NCBI RefSeq assembly: GCF_947502065.1
Contig: NZ_CANMYE010000005.1
Location: forward strand, 310,001 to 374,000
Origin: an uncultured Pseudoteredinibacter sp.
Lineage (GTDB): Bacteria > Pseudomonadota > Gammaproteobacteria > Pseudomonadales > Cellvibrionaceae
Direction: 5' to 3'
Length of the DNA stretch: 64,000 nucleotides
Shown here: piece after piece, positions 34,645 to 45,322 of the stretch
Layout of the letters: each line of letters begins with the position of its first letter
Numbering within the stretch: the first letter of the stretch is position 1
The notes under the pieces: model-generated
Databases searched by the model: none
What the model was told of the DNA's origin: nothing
What the model saw: the letters and a program-made list of their open reading frames with translations, nothing else
Made by a program: the position numbers and the translations under genes

Positions 34645-36753
34645 TTAAAGCTGGCCTAGTGATTCTAGTAGTAATTGTTGTTGGGTTTTATCATCCGGGC
34701 TTTGCTTAGCTGCAGGGGCAATATAATTACCTTCGGCATTTAGCTCCCAGCGTCCTTGCGGGCAATCCAAATAGCCCTGTAATTCGGCAATCACCCGCTT
34801 GGCCAGATTGGTTTTGGCTATTGGGAAACAAGTTTCTACCCGGCGGTTAAGATTACGCTCCATTAAATCGGCGCTAGCGCAGTAAACCTGGGCCTTGGCA
34901 TTGGCGAAATAATAGGCGCGGGTGTGCTCCAAGAAGCGACCGATAATGGAATACACTCGAATATTTTCAGAAATTCCAGCAACACCTGGGCGCAAGCTAC
35001 ACATACCACGAATGATCAGGTCTACCTTCACCCCCGCCTGTGAGGCTCGATACAAAGCCTGGATGACTTTGGGTTCGGTAAGGCCATTGGTTTTAAGGAT
35101 GATATGGCCTTCTTTGCCCTTGCTGGAGGCATCGATTTCATCGTCGATCAGTTTCAACAGCTGCTTCTTTAAGGTAAAAGGTGCATGCAGCAAATGATTT
35201 GAGCGCTCAGTTTTACCCATGCCGGTTAGCATCTGGAAGACCTTGTGAACATCTTCGGCGAGCTCGGGGTTGGCCGATAGCAGCGAGTAATCGGTATATA
35301 GGCGAGCATTACCACTGTGGTAATTACCAGTGCCAAGATGAATATAGCGCTTGAGCTTATCGCCTTCTTTGCGAACGATGAGCAGCATCTTGGCGTGGGT
35401 TTTGTATCCCACTACACCGTAAACTACTACGGCGCCGGCTTCCTGCAAGCGGCTTGCAAGCTCTAGGTTTTCTTCCTCATCAAAGCGAGCACGTAACTCC
35501 ACTACAGCAGTCACTTCCTTGCCATGGCGCGCCGCTTCAATCAGTGCATCTACCATGGGGCTTTGATCACCGGTGCGATAAAGAGTCTGCTTAATGGCCA
35601 CAACATTGGGATCTTTAGCGGCTTGGCGCAGTAGATCTACCACCGGGTTAAAGGATTCAAAAGGGTGCAGTAGTAGCTGATCCTTGCTGGCCAGTGCATC
35701 AAATAAATTGTCTTTGCGGGTAAGCCCTTTAGGTAAACCAGGGGCAAAGTCTGGGTACAGCAGATCAGGCCGATTGACCATGCCAGGTACACTCATCATG
35801 CGCTTAAGGTTTACTGGGCCATTTACACGGTAGAGCTCATCATCACTCAGGCCAACCTCTTTTTGAAGGAAGTCCACCATCTCATCGGGGCAGTTATCGG
35901 CGACCTCTAGACGTACAGCGTTGCCAAAGCGACGTGAGTGCAGCTCACCGCGCAATGCCCTGGCCAAGTCTTCCACACCTTCGGTATCGACATCCAAGTC
36001 AGCGTTTCGAGTAATACGGAACTGATAGCAGCCTTTCACCTGCATGCCAGGGAAGAGCTCTTCGGCATGGGCATGAATCATAGAGGAAAGAAAAACAAAA
36101 TTATCGCCGGGTTCGCAAAGCTCATCCGGTAGGCGCACCAGGCGAGGAAGGGAGCGCGGCGCAGGCACAATCGCTAAGCCAGATTCGCGGCCAAAGGCAT
36201 CTTTACCATCTAACTCAACAATAAAGTTAAGGCTTTTATTTACGAGTCTTGGGAATGGGTGAGCATGATCTAGGCCGATAGGGCTTACCACAGGCAACAC
36301 TTGCTTATGAACAAAATCAGAGATCCATTCGGCCTGTTGTTCTGTCCACTGGTGGCGGCGCAAGAAGCGAATGTTTTCTTGCTCCATTGCCGGAATCAAA
36401 ATGTCGTTGAGCGTATCGTATTGCAGTTGTACGGTTTGGTGGCACTCTTGCGCCAATTGATCGAGAATCTGCTGTGGCAATAAGCCATCAGGGCCAGGGT
36501 TGTCTCGGCCCAGTTTTAGGCGTTGGTGTAGGCCAGCCACTCTAATCTCGAAGAACTCATCTAAGTTTGAGCTGAATATGAGTAAAAACTTTAAACGCTC
36601 CAGCAGTGGGTGGCTCTCATCCAGAGCCTGTGCCAGCACCCGCTGATTAAACTTCAAATGACTCAATTCGCGATTGATGTAATACTCGGCGGCACTTACA
36701 TCGATATCTTTCGAGTTGTTTGCTTGGCTCTGTTCATTAGTATTGCTTGGCAT
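34645..36753 (-). CDS. ppk1: Polyphosphate kinase 1
   Basis: The 702-residue enzyme makes polyphosphate from ATP at the membrane. Domain order is clear: N domain (YINRELSHLKFNQRVLAQALDESHPLLERLKFLLIFSSNLDEFFEIRVAGL) and head domain, then the two phospholipase-D-like catalytic domains (NVVAIKQTLYRTGDQSPMVDALIEAARHGKEVTAVVELRARFDEEENL, the phospho-His region YKTHAKMLLIVRKE, and IRVYSIIGRFLEHTRAYYF). Length is normal. I looked for a Pho box upstream and found only a poor match. No ppx gene is adjacent. Confidence 0.97.
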   Translation of the reverse strand: MPSNTNEQSQANNSKDIDVSAAEYYINRELSHLKFNQRVLAQALDESHPLLERLKFLLIFSSNLDEFFEIRVAGLHQRLKLGRDNPGPDGLLPQQILDQLAQECHQTVQLQYDTLNDILIPAMEQENIRFLRRHQWTEQQAEWISDFVHKQVLPVVSPIGLDHAHPFPRLVNKSLNFIVELDGKDAFGRESGLAIVPAPRSLPRLVRLPDELCEPGDNFVFLSSMIHAHAEELFPGMQVKGCYQFRITRNADLDVDTEGVEDLARALRGELHSRRFGNAVRLEVADNCPDEMVDFLQKEVGLSDDELYRVNGPVNLKRMMSVPGMVNRPDLLYPDFAPGLPKGLTRKDNLFDALASKDQLLLHPFESFNPVVDLLRQAAKDPNVVAIKQTLYRTGDQSPMVDALIEAARHGKEVTAVVELRARFDEEENLELASRLQEAGAVVVYGVVGYKTHAKMLLIVRKEGDKLKRYIHLGTGNYHSGNARLYTDYSLLSANPELAEDVHKVFQMLTGMGKTERSNHLLHAPFTLKKQLLKLIDDEIDASSKGKEGHIILKTNGLTEPKVIQALYRASQAGVKVDLIIRGMCSLRPGVAGISENIRVYSIIGRFLEHTRAYYFANAKAQVYCASADLMERNLNRRVETCFPIAKTNLAKRVIAELQGYLDCPQGRWELNAEGNYIAPAAKQSPDDKTQQQLLLESLGQL

Positions 36754-36971
36754 AGGTCTTCTTTCTTAACTTGGTCTCTGGGGCCAATGGCGCTGTAAAT
36801 CAGCGTGTGGAGTATAGCCTTGGGAGCGATTGTTACAATAATATGCGATGTCTGTGACACTTTTATGTGATTTAAAAAGTAGGCTAAGGGTTCGATAAAC
36901 TCTATGTTGATCGTTGTATATTGATAATAAATGACCCTTGGCGTAGAGAAAAAGTATTTAAGGATTTAAAA

Positions 36972-37649
36972 ATGGTTAAAAAAATAGCTATTTTGGCGGT
37001 ATTGGCCACAGCTATTGCGGTGTTCTATCTAAACGGTGGTGCGCAGTATCTGTCATTGGAGTTTTTCCAACAGATGGTAGCCGAGAAACCCGTCGTCGCC
37101 GGTTTACTGTTCTTTCTTATCTATGTGGGTGTAACGGCCGCTTCTTTGCCGGGAGCTGCCTTAATGACATTGATTGCCGGTGCCGTTTTTGGGTTCTCCT
37201 GGGGCCTATTGTTGGTTTCTTTCGCTAGCAGTATTGGTGCAACGCTGGCTTTCTTAATTGCTCGTAGTTTGTTGGGTGATTGGGTGCAGAGTAAATTTGG
37301 CGATCAACTGCAGACCGTTAATAACGGCCTGGAGAAAGAAGGCGGTTTTTATTTATTCACCTTGCGCCTGATCCCAGTAATTCCATTTTTTGTAATTAAT
37401 TTGGTTTTTGGTTTAAGCCGAATTAAAGCCTGGACCTTCTATTGGGTTAGTCAGCTAGGCATGCTGGCAGGCACGGCGGTATACGTAAATGCCGGCGCAC
37501 AACTGGCCAATGTCGAAGAACTGAGCGTCTCTGGTGTATTAACCCCACAAATTATATTGGCCTTTGTTTTACTCGGTGCTTTCCCCTGGCTGGCGAAGTT
37601 CATATTGAAAGCCATGGGCAAGGGGAATTCCGAGCAAGAAGATTCTTAA
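36972..37649 (+). CDS. TVP38/TMEM64 (VTT-domain) membrane protein
   Basis: The 225-residue inner-membrane protein has about five or six spans and the VTT (SNARE-associated) core: GVTAASLPGAALMTLIAGAVFGFSWGLLLVSFASSIGATLAFLIARSLLGDWV, then a re-entrant RLIPVIPFFVINLVFGLSRI. VTT proteins are linked to lipid scrambling or small-molecule transport; the bacterial role is not settled. The frame extends back to TTG 36921, but ATG 36972 has AAGGA seven bases upstream. A flavin disulfide oxidoreductase gene follows after 30 bases, a pairing seen repeatedly in bacteria. Confidence 0.88.
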   Translation: MVKKIAILAVLATAIAVFYLNGGAQYLSLEFFQQMVAEKPVVAGLLFFLIYVGVTAASLPGAALMTLIAGAVFGFSWGLLLVSFASSIGATLAFLIARSLLGDWVQSKFGDQLQTVNNGLEKEGGFYLFTLRLIPVIPFFVINLVFGLSRIKAWTFYWVSQLGMLAGTAVYVNAGAQLANVEELSVSGVLTPQIILAFVLLGAFPWLAKFILKAMGKGNSEQEDS

Positions 37650-37679
37650 ACACCAGTATAAATAAGAGAGTTAAACACG

Positions 37680-39134
37680 ATGTTTTCAGGTAAAAAATAC
37701 GACACTAATTTGCTGGTGATTGGTGCTGGCAGTGCAGGATTAATTTCTGCCAATATTGCCGCGACCCTTAAAGCGAAGGTGACATTGATTGAACGTCATA
37801 AAATGGGTGGTGATTGTTTAAACACAGGTTGTGTGCCCAGTAAGACTCTATTGCGTTCGGCAAAGATTCGTCATCTTATGAACGATTCAGAGCGTTACGG
37901 TTTAAAAGCGGCCGATGTGGCGGTGGATTTCCCTGCCGTAATGGGGCGGGTGCAATCGATCATTAAGCACATTGAGCCCAATGATTCTGTCGAGCGTTAC
38001 ACGTCATTGGGGGTGGATTGTATCAGCGGCGATGCCAAGTTGGTTTCTCCCAATGAAGTTTTGGTAAACGGCGAGAAAATTTCAGCACGCCACATTATTC
38101 TTGCAATGGGTGCGCGCCCATTTATTCCTGAAATAGCGGGCCTGGATGCTATAGATTATCTAACATCGGATAATATCTGGCAGCTTGAAGAGTTGCCTAA
38201 GTCGATGTTGGTCATGGGCTCTGGTGCAATCGCCTGTGAAATGAGTCAGGCTTTTTCTCGGCTGGGTTCTGAAGTCACCATGGTTCAGCGTTCTTCATCC
38301 ATTTTAAATAAGGAAGAGCCAGAAGTTGGCGAGTTTATGTTGAAGGCTTTTGAGCAAGAAGGCATTCAGGTGAAGCTCAATAGTAAAATTAGCGAGGTGA
38401 GAAAGGCCGAAGGGGGCGGTGTTGAAGTTTGTCTGCAAGATGAAAGCGGTGAGCAAAGCTGGCAGTGGTATGAGCAAATACTATTGGCCGTTGGCCGCAA
38501 GGCCAATACCGATGGCATGGGCTTGGAAGAAGTAGGTGTTGAGCTCAATGCTGACGGCACAGTAAAAGTTGATGAATATCTGCGCAGTAGTAGCCATCAA
38601 AACATTTTAGCCTGTGGTGATGTAGCTGGCCCATATCAGTTTACCCATATGGCATCACATCAAGCTTGGTATGCCACAGTTAACTCCTTGTTTGGCTTTG
38701 TGAAAAAGTTTAAGGTCGATTATCGAATTGTTCCCAAAGCGGTGTTTACAGACCCTGAAATTGCCAGTGTTGGTAAATTGGAATCTGAGTTAAAAGCTGA
38801 GGGCGTGGCTTTTGAAGCCGTTCACTTCCCGTTAGATGATATGGATCGTGCTTTAGCTGAAGGTGAAGCCAAAGGATTTATCAAGGTGCTGCTCAAAGAT
38901 GGCAGTGATAAGATACTGGGTGTAACGATTGTGGGGGCTCATGCCGCCGAGTTAATCACCGAGTTTATTCATGTGATAAAAATGGGCAAAGGCCTTAATC
39001 ATATCCTGGGCACTATTCATATTTACCCAAGCTTTAGCGAGGCCAATAAATACTTGGCCGGACAATGGAAGCGTAAACATGCACCCCAGTGGGCGCTAAA
39101 AATACTTCAAAAGCTACACGCTTGGCGCCGATAA
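37680..39134 (+). CDS. FAD-dependent pyridine nucleotide-disulfide oxidoreductase (mercuric reductase-like)
   Basis: The 484-residue protein starts with an FAD Rossmann motif (VIGAGSAGLISANIAATLKAKVTLIE) and the redox pair in GGDCLNTGCVPSKTLL, which defines the lipoamide dehydrogenase/mercuric reductase group. The NAD(P) motif VMGSGAIACEMSQAFSRLGSEVT lies near residue 180. It lacks the N-terminal metal-binding domain and the C-terminal Cys pair of true MerA. A C-terminal dimer domain with HIYPSFSEANKY is present. The substrate is unknown. Operon partner is the VTT protein. Confidence 0.88.
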   Translation: MFSGKKYDTNLLVIGAGSAGLISANIAATLKAKVTLIERHKMGGDCLNTGCVPSKTLLRSAKIRHLMNDSERYGLKAADVAVDFPAVMGRVQSIIKHIEPNDSVERYTSLGVDCISGDAKLVSPNEVLVNGEKISARHIILAMGARPFIPEIAGLDAIDYLTSDNIWQLEELPKSMLVMGSGAIACEMSQAFSRLGSEVTMVQRSSSILNKEEPEVGEFMLKAFEQEGIQVKLNSKISEVRKAEGGGVEVCLQDESGEQSWQWYEQILLAVGRKANTDGMGLEEVGVELNADGTVKVDEYLRSSSHQNILACGDVAGPYQFTHMASHQAWYATVNSLFGFVKKFKVDYRIVPKAVFTDPEIASVGKLESELKAEGVAFEAVHFPLDDMDRALAEGEAKGFIKVLLKDGSDKILGVTIVGAHAAELITEFIHVIKMGKGLNHILGTIHIYPSFSEANKYLAGQWKRKHAPQWALKILQKLHAWRR

Positions 39135-39155
39135 CTGCAGCCTGTTGCATGCAGG

Positions 39156-41135
39156 CTATTCGCTATTGCTCATATCCTTTATCCCGATACGATTAAACAA
39201 CTCAGCAAATGCTTTTATTGTAAGAGGTTTGCTGAGGTGATCGTTTATACCCGCCGTATAGGCATTATCCGTGTGCTCACCCTTTTCATGGGCCGTTAAG
39301 GCAATTATCTGGCACGCACGGACATCATTTTCGGATTCAAACTCTCGAATAATATGAGTGGCTTTAATACCGTCCATAATGGGCATCTCGATATCCATGA
39401 GAATCAGAGGAAACTTACCTGGGTAGCGCTCGAAAAGCTCAACTGCCTCTAATCCGTTGTTGGCAATCACAGGTTCAATATTAAATTTGGCTAGAATTTT
39501 TTGGGCAACGATAATGTTGACACTATTATCGTCTACAAGCATTACATTTAAACCGTCGCTAGCCTGGGGTAGGCTGACGGGTGAGCCTGAATCAACTTTG
39601 CCGCCATCCGCGTGATTGGGTAGCACCTCTTTTTCTTCTTCTTGTAGCTGTAGCTGAAAAGTAAACCAAAAAGTAGATCCCTCACCCAGTTCGCTTTCAA
39701 CCCCAATATCACCATGTGCAATTTGGACAAGGCGCTTACAGATGGCTAGGCCTAAGCCTGAGCCGCCATAACGACGAGTGGTGCTGGTGTCGGCTTGTTT
39801 GAAGGGTTCAAATAGATTGGCTATCGAGTTTTCAGTAATACCGATTCCAGTATCGCTAATGGTAAATCGGATCAACACATATTGCTTATCGGTCTTTTCA
39901 AGGCGAGCGGATAATATGACTTGGCCACGGTCGGTAAATTTTACTGAGTTGCTTAATAGATTAACGATGACCTGTCTTAATCTAGTGGGGTCACCAACAA
40001 CCTTGTTGGGTACAGAGGGGTGGCGTACTGTACGGAAATTGAGATCCTTTTGTTGGGCTTGGCGGGTGTAGATTTGGCTACAGTCATCAAGTAAGTCATG
40101 CAAGTTAAAAGGGTAGTTTTCAAACACTACCTTATTGGCTTCGATCTTCGAGTAATCTAAAACATCATTTAGAATATGCATCAAGGAATCGCCCGAACGA
40201 CGCATGATGTTGACATAGTGTTGTTGAGTTTCATCAAGGTCTGTATCGCCCAGTAACTCGGTCATGCCGATGATGCCGTTCATGGGTGTGCGAATTTCAT
40301 GGCTCATGGCAGCCAAAAAGAAACTTTTTGCCTGGCTCGCACTTTCGGCTTCTTGTTGCTGTTTAATAAAATCCAGTTTTTGTTGTTGCTCATGTACCAG
40401 CTGCTGAGACATGCTACGGCGCATCTCGATATCTCGCAGTAGACTAGTACGCATGATGTTGAACCCGCGAACAACATTTCCTAACTCATCATTTTGTTCA
40501 TTTTTACGTCCCAACTGTAAGGGTTGATTCAAATTGCGAAGGGACAAATTACTAGCGTAATTGGCGATATGAGCCAGATGTCGGGTAAACAGGCTGCGAA
40601 TCAAAAAGAAGATGGCCAGAGATACCAAAAGCGATTTGGTGAACTGCATGGCAATAATAAATCGCGCCCTTTGCCAAAGCTTAGTGTAAACACTGTCCAG
40701 GCTTACCACGATGCTAAGGTCACCAAGATGTTGCTCGTGAGTATTGATGTCGCTATATACCAAGGGGTATACACGGGTCATTTGTCGCTCGCCCATGGGT
40801 TCGGCTTGATCGGAGGCGGTTATCGCTCTTGGGTGATCATCCCAATTGGTCCAATTAACGGTAACTTGCACTACATCGTTGACAGCGAGCATGCTGTTAA
40901 CCTGCAGGCGAAGTTGCTCTTCGTCAAAATTCCATAAGCTTTTCGTGATGCTGGATAAAGTACTGATTCGAATCTGCTCTAACCTTAAGTCCAGCTCTTT
41001 GAGGTCATCTTGAAATGAGGTGCGTAACTGAACCACCACAGCGATCAGTGTGATGCCGGAGCTAATAAGCAAAATCCAAGCAAGTAGCCTAACGGTGAGT
41101 GAATTTTGATTGGCGCTGTTATTGAGATCCCACAT
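39156..41135 (-). CDS. Hybrid sensor histidine kinase/response regulator
   Basis: The 659-residue protein runs membrane span (about 13-33), a periplasmic sensor of about 120 residues, a second span (about 158-175), a HAMP-like linker and coiled coil. The HisKA domain then has the phospho-His in [19 protein letters not shown] (about residue 278), followed by an ATPase ([32 protein letters not shown]) and a receiver ([13 protein letters not shown], Asp about 580). No Hpt domain is present, so a separate phosphotransfer protein is needed. The ligand is unknown. It stands alone between a convergent flavoenzyme gene and hemW. Confidence 0.9.
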   Translation of the reverse strand: MWDLNNSANQNSLTVRLLAWILLISSGITLIAVVVQLRTSFQDDLKELDLRLEQIRISTLSSITKSLWNFDEEQLRLQVNSMLAVNDVVQVTVNWTNWDDHPRAITASDQAEPMGERQMTRVYPLVYSDINTHEQHLGDLSIVVSLDSVYTKLWQRARFIIAMQFTKSLLVSLAIFFLIRSLFTRHLAHIANYASNLSLRNLNQPLQLGRKNEQNDELGNVVRGFNIMRTSLLRDIEMRRSMSQQLVHEQQQKLDFIKQQQEAESASQAKSFFLAAMSHEIRTPMNGIIGMTELLGDTDLDETQQHYVNIMRRSGDSLMHILNDVLDYSKIEANKVVFENYPFNLHDLLDDCSQIYTRQAQQKDLNFRTVRHPSVPNKVVGDPTRLRQVIVNLLSNSVKFTDRGQVILSARLEKTDKQYVLIRFTISDTGIGITENSIANLFEPFKQADTSTTRRYGGSGLGLAICKRLVQIAHGDIGVESELGEGSTFWFTFQLQLQEEEKEVLPNHADGGKVDSGSPVSLPQASDGLNVMLVDDNSVNIIVAQKILAKFNIEPVIANNGLEAVELFERYPGKFPLILMDIEMPIMDGIKATHIIREFESENDVRACQIIALTAHEKGEHTDNAYTAGINDHLSKPLTIKAFAELFNRIGIKDMSNSE

Positions 41136-41260
41136 ATTAATGAGCTCACGGCTTCCCTATTGATAACGGCTAGTGCAATGATGTTATACGTTATTTTCTA
41201 ATTGCTGGCTTGCAAAGCTATTACAGATTAATCGACATGACAAAATATGCCAAGTGCTAA

Positions 41261-41288
41261 AGGCGGCTCTTTCTAAAATGAGCCGCCT
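41261..41288 (-). terminator. Hairpin terminator of the yggS-hemW run
   Basis: Perfect 9-bp stem AGGCGGCTC / GAGCCGCCT with a 10-base loop, 38 bases after the hemW stop. Only a short T-run follows. Confidence 0.65.
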
Positions 41289-41326
41289 AGGCGAAGAGAA
41301 GTGTGAGGACTAGTTTGCGCCGCACA

Positions 41327-42481
41327 CTAGTCCGCTGGCAGAAAGCGCGCAATCACATCGTTTAAAAAGCGTTGGCCCAAATCGGTTGGGCTAAGCACGC
41401 CGCACGCTATGTTAATAAATCCTTCAGACTCTAACTTTGCAAGCTGCGGCTCTATCACTGAGAGTGGTAAAAAGGTTCGTTGCTCAAAAAGATCCAACTC
41501 AAAACCATCGCTTAGGCGCAGCGCGTTCATCATAAATTCTAGAATCAGCTGCTCACCCTGTACTAGCTCTTCGCCAGCGGTGTAGCTACGATGGCTGTCC
41601 AAATAGTGGGCAGGTAAGCGAGTTTTCCAATGTCGGTTTACGGTTTGCTGGCGGCTGATTTTTGCATGTGCGCCCGCGCCAATGCCTAGATAATCGCCGA
41701 AGGTCCAATAATTAAGGTTGTGTCGGCTTTGTTGGCCTCGGCTATAAGCCGAAATTTCATATTGCTGGTAGCCGTGTTGAGCCAGTAACTCCTGCCCCTG
41801 TATCTGAATCTCGGCTAGCTCGTCATCTATCGGCAATAAGGGGGGGCGCTTATAGTATTCGGTATTAGGTTCGATAGTTAACTGATACCAAGATAAATGC
41901 TCTGGCTCTAAGGCAATGGCTTTTAGCAAATCCTGTTTGGCTGATTCAACGCTTTGCTGGGGCAGGCCATGCATAAGATCCAAGTTAACGTTATCGAAAC
42001 CGGCTTTGCGGGCCATCTCCATGGCTTTACTGGCTTGTTCGGCGCTGTGAATTCTTCCCAGGGCCTTAAGTTGTTCGTCACCAAAGCTCTGTACGCCTAT
42101 TGAAAGGCGATTGATGCCAGCTTGCCGGTAACCTGAAAAGCGTTGTTGCTCTGCGGTTCCGGGATTCGCCTCCATGGTGATTTCGATATCTTGTTCAAAG
42201 CCCACTATCTCTTTACAGGCAGTTAAAATGCGTTCAAAGGCATGGGGGCTAAACAGGCTTGGTGTGCCGCCGCCTATAAAGATAGATTGTAATGCGCGGC
42301 CCTGGCTCAGTTCTCTGCTTTGTTGCAGGTCTTCTATTAGGCTGTCGCAATAGGCCTGCTCTGGCAACTCTTCATCGGCGCGATGCGAATTAAAGTCGCA
42401 GTAAGGACATTTGCGAACACACCAGGGAATGTGGATATATAAAGAAAGAGGAGGGAGTGACTCCCGCACAGGAGTGCTCAC
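41327..42481 (-). CDS. hemW: Radical SAM protein HemW (haem chaperone)
   Basis: The 384-residue protein has the radical-SAM cluster motif with C21, C25 and C28 in [16 protein letters not shown], followed by [10 protein letters not shown] and ITMEANPGT. It lacks the additional features of true HemN, so it is the HemW type, which binds haem and hands it to respiratory enzymes. It overlaps rdgB by four bases, so translation is coupled. It is the last gene of the conserved run starting at yggS. Confidence 0.94.
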   Translation of the reverse strand: MSTPVRESLPPLSLYIHIPWCVRKCPYCDFNSHRADEELPEQAYCDSLIEDLQQSRELSQGRALQSIFIGGGTPSLFSPHAFERILTACKEIVGFEQDIEITMEANPGTAEQQRFSGYRQAGINRLSIGVQSFGDEQLKALGRIHSAEQASKAMEMARKAGFDNVNLDLMHGLPQQSVESAKQDLLKAIALEPEHLSWYQLTIEPNTEYYKRPPLLPIDDELAEIQIQGQELLAQHGYQQYEISAYSRGQQSRHNLNYWTFGDYLGIGAGAHAKISRQQTVNRHWKTRLPAHYLDSHRSYTAGEELVQGEQLILEFMMNALRLSDGFELDLFEQRTFLPLSVIEPQLAKLESEGFINIACGVLSPTDLGQRFLNDVIARFLPAD

Positions 42482-43080
42482 CGTTTTTCTTCCATGGCTC
42501 GCATCAGCAATGCCAAGGCTTGGCCGCGATGGCTAATCTTATTTTTCAAGCTGCGATCAAGCTCGGCTGAGCTGCATTGTTGCTCTTCTAGCCAAAATAA
42601 AGGATCGTAACCGAAGCCTTGTTCACCGCGAGCTTCGTGCAAAATACGACCCTCCCAGCTAGCGTGGCATATCAATGGGGTAGGATCTTTTGCGTGGCGC
42701 ATATACACCAATACACAATGAAAGCGTGCGCTGCGTTGGCTATCTTCAAGGCCGGTTAATTTTTCCAATAGCAGTGCATTATTTTTTTGATCGGTCGCTT
42801 CTGCGCCGCTAAAGCGTGCGGAATAAATTCCAGGCGCACCATCTAAGGCATCGACTTCTAGGCCGGAGTCGTCGGAAATTGCTGGCATGCCGGTAATCGC
42901 GCAAGCGTGGCGTGCTTTAATGATGGCGTTCTCAACGAAGCTTAAACCGGTTTCATCGGCGTCTTCTACTCCAAGCTCACGCTGCGGTTTGATATCAATC
43001 GCCAAAGGTGAAAACAGTGCTTGGAACTCTTTGAGCTTGCCCTGGTTATTGCTGGCCAGCACGATAGTATTGCTTGTCAT
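42478..43080 (-). CDS. rdgB: XTP/dITP diphosphatase (Ham1/RdgB)
   Basis: The 200-residue enzyme clears non-canonical purine nucleotides from the pool. Motifs: [18 protein letters not shown] at the start, [25 protein letters not shown] in the middle and [12 protein letters not shown] towards the end, with a final SHRGQAL. Length is normal. It overlaps hemW by four bases and follows the DUF4426 gene by four. Confidence 0.96.
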   Translation of the reverse strand: MTSNTIVLASNNQGKLKEFQALFSPLAIDIKPQRELGVEDADETGLSFVENAIIKARHACAITGMPAISDDSGLEVDALDGAPGIYSARFSGAEATDQKNNALLLEKLTGLEDSQRSARFHCVLVYMRHAKDPTPLICHASWEGRILHEARGEQGFGYDPLFWLEEQQCSSAELDRSLKNKISHRGQALALLMRAMEEKR

Positions 43081-43084
43081 ATTC

Positions 43085-43537
43085 TTAATCGGTATTCATT
43101 TTACGGTGGAAGCTAAAGCTGTGGCTTTGCTCGGAGCCCTCAGGCGTTACATCGATATGAAAGTGCAAAACTTCTTCATTATCAAAACGTAGTGCTGCCA
43201 AGTAATAGGTAGCGTTTTGCTCTTTGATTTCAATAAACTCCAGCTCGCGGGTTTGTTGAATTAAATTCTTGTAGTTGCCGCTAACAGCAGCTTTGCCGCC
43301 GCGAATTGTGCCGTTTTTTAACACCGCAATATTAACTAATGCACGATTTGAGCCGCGTACCAAGTTATAGGCTTTGGCAATCTCGGCGGGAATAAAGCTG
43401 CTATTAAATACGCTGAAGAATATTTTGTAATCACCAAATTCCTCGTAAGGTTTGCTGAGTTCCCGGGCCTCTTGAGCGAAGCTGCTTATGCTTAAGCTAC
43501 AAAACAATAAGGCGAGGATGGATTTTATCGAAGACAT
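43085..43537 (-). CDS. DUF4426 periplasmic protein
   Basis: The 150-residue product begins with a signal peptide (cleavage after SSFA, near residue 21). The short mature domain has [44 protein letters not shown] gene of this family follows metW in Pseudomonas and relatives. No function is established. It lies eight bases after metW and four before rdgB. Confidence 0.85.
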   Translation of the reverse strand: MSSIKSILALLFCSLSISSFAQEARELSKPYEEFGDYKIFFSVFNSSFIPAEIAKAYNLVRGSNRALVNIAVLKNGTIRGGKAAVSGNYKNLIQQTRELEFIEIKEQNATYYLAALRFDNEEVLHFHIDVTPEGSEQSHSFSFHRKMNTD

Positions 43538-43545
43538 TTTTCTAC

Positions 43546-44133
43546 CTATCGTTTACGTAGATGATACATGGCAGTGATGCCAAAGAAATTAGGCAAGGCT
43601 TGTTTGATCATGCGGCCGCTACCTTGGGTGGTCACTCGGCGGCTGATGATTTCTATCGACAGCTCTTGACACAAGACTTCAAAATCTTTGAAGGTGCAAA
43701 AGTGAATATTGGGTGTGTCATACCACTGGTAAGGCAGTAAGTCGGAAACCGGCATGCGGCCCGAAAAAGCCAAGTGCCAGCGTGCACGCCAATGGCCAAA
43801 ATTAGGGAAGGTAACGATGCACTCTTGTCCAACTCGTAGCATTTCCTGCAATACTAAATGCGGGAAGCGCATGGTTTGTAGTGCCTGAGTCATGACCACC
43901 GTATCAAAACTGTTGTCGGCAAAATTGCCCAGACCCTGGTCGAGGTTTTGCTCTACAACATTTACGCCACGGGCAATACAGCGACTAATTTGTTCTGGCC
44001 CAATTTCCAGGCCATAACCATTGACGCCTTGTTCCTGTAAGCGCTCCAACAGTGCACCGTCACCACAGGCGAGATCGAGAACTTTTTGCCCGGGCTGGAT
44101 CCAAGTGCTGATGATGTCAAGATCACTGCGCAT
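43546..44133 (-). CDS. metW: Methionine biosynthesis protein MetW
   Basis: The 195-residue SAM-methyltransferase-fold protein carries [33 protein letters not shown] and [27 protein letters not shown]. MetW works with MetX in the acylation of homoserine; its precise activity is not settled. The start is set at ATG 44133, which follows GGAGG by nine bases and overlaps the end of metX by 11 bases, as in relatives. The longer TTG-started frame is not used. Confidence 0.93.
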   Translation of the reverse strand: MRSDLDIISTWIQPGQKVLDLACGDGALLERLQEQGVNGYGLEIGPEQISRCIARGVNVVEQNLDQGLGNFADNSFDTVVMTQALQTMRFPHLVLQEMLRVGQECIVTFPNFGHWRARWHLAFSGRMPVSDLLPYQWYDTPNIHFCTFKDFEVLCQELSIEIISRRVTTQGSGRMIKQALPNFFGITAMYHLRKR

Positions 44134-45289
44134 TGTTAGGGGCCTCCAATTGCTGGGCAACGCCTTTTAAATAATTTGAAAAGACAGTTTCGTAACGCTG
44201 ATTGGGAAGCAAAAATGCATCGTGACCGGCGTCAGATTCAATTTCGGCATAGCTCACTGATTTACCCGCCGCCATAAGAGCATCAGCAATTTCACGCGAG
44301 CGAGCCGGTGCAAAACGCCAGTCACTGGTAAATGACACCACTAAAAATTTACATTGCGCATGGCTAAAGGCTTTTACTGGGTCGTGATCATACTCGCGCG
44401 CTAAATCGAAATAATCCAGCGCTTGGGTCATTAAGATATAGCTATTGGCATCGAAGCTGGTTGAAAATTTTTCGCCCTGATAGCGTAGGTAGCTTTGTAT
44501 TTGAAATTCCACCGGCTCATCTTGGCCTTGCTCGAAGGTACCTGAGCGCAATTGTCGGCCGAATTTTTCGCCCATGCCATCACCTGATAAATACGTGATG
44601 TGGCCGATCATTCGGGCAACCGAAAGGCCGGCGCGGGGAATGATATCTTGTTGCTGATAGTGGCCTTCGGCAAACTCTGGGTCGCTGCATATTGCTTGGC
44701 GAGCGGTTTCATTAAAGGCAATGTTCTGCGCGCTAAGCTTCATTGCGGAGGCGATAACAATGCAGTTCTTCACGCGCTCTGGGTATTCCAGCGACCAGCG
44801 CATGGCCTGCATGCCGCCAAGGCTGCCGCCAATAATGGCTGCCCAACATTGAATACCAAGCAGATCGGCTAGGCGAGCCTGGCTGTTTACCCAATCGCGA
44901 ACTCTTAGGCGAGGGAAGTCGGGCCCCCAAGGCTTTTGGGTTTCTGGGTTGATGCTATTGGGGCCGGTTGAGCCATCACAGCCGCCAATATTATTCAGTG
45001 ACACCACAAAAAATTTGCTGGTATCAATTGGCTTGCCAGGGCCAATATAGGCATCCCACCAGCCTGGTTTGCTGTCTTCATAGCTATGAAAGCCTGCGGC
45101 ATGGTGATTTCCCGATAGGGCATGGCAAATCAATATGGCATTGCTGGCGTCACTGTTAAGCTCACCGTAGCATTCATACATTAGCTGGTATTGCTCAAGC
45201 CTGCGACCAGATGCTAACTCAAGAGCTTCGTTAAATTCAGCGCAGTGAGGTTCTACTAGGCCAACGCTTTGGTCATCAATCTCGGACAT
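44123..45289 (-). CDS. metX: Homoserine O-acyltransferase MetX
   Basis: The 388-residue alpha/beta-hydrolase acylates homoserine for methionine synthesis. The nucleophile Ser sits in [22 protein letters not shown] and the catalytic His in [21 protein letters not shown] and [14 protein letters not shown] are family marks. Whether acetyl- or succinyl-CoA is used is not certain from sequence, but a MetY homologue at 26 kb favours O-acetylhomoserine. The longest frame begins 11 codons earlier, within a 17-bp duplication. ATG 45289 is preferred, though its ribosome site is weak. Confidence 0.93.
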   Translation of the reverse strand: MSEIDDQSVGLVEPHCAEFNEALELASGRRLEQYQLMYECYGELNSDASNAILICHALSGNHHAAGFHSYEDSKPGWWDAYIGPGKPIDTSKFFVVSLNNIGGCDGSTGPNSINPETQKPWGPDFPRLRVRDWVNSQARLADLLGIQCWAAIIGGSLGGMQAMRWSLEYPERVKNCIVIASAMKLSAQNIAFNETARQAICSDPEFAEGHYQQQDIIPRAGLSVARMIGHITYLSGDGMGEKFGRQLRSGTFEQGQDEPVEFQIQSYLRYQGEKFSTSFDANSYILMTQALDYFDLAREYDHDPVKAFSHAQCKFLVVSFTSDWRFAPARSREIADALMAAGKSVSYAEIESDAGHDAFLLPNQRYETVFSNYLKGVAQQLEAPNNAQ

Positions 45290-45293
45290 CTTC

Positions 45294-45322
45294 GTTATAC
45301 ACCAAGCACTGTTATACACCAA
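45294..45322. repeat. 17-bp-period direct duplication at the yggT/metX junction
   Basis: GTTATACACCAA occurs at 45294-45305 and again at 45311-45322. The right copy contains the yggT stop codon. It looks like a local duplication of the end of yggT that lengthened the spacer before metX. Confidence 0.8.

Noticed and set aside
36754-36971. Possible Pho box (CTGTGAC...ATGTGAT) between ppk1 and the VTT gene
   Set aside because: The spacing and second half do not match the 7-4-7 Pho pattern.
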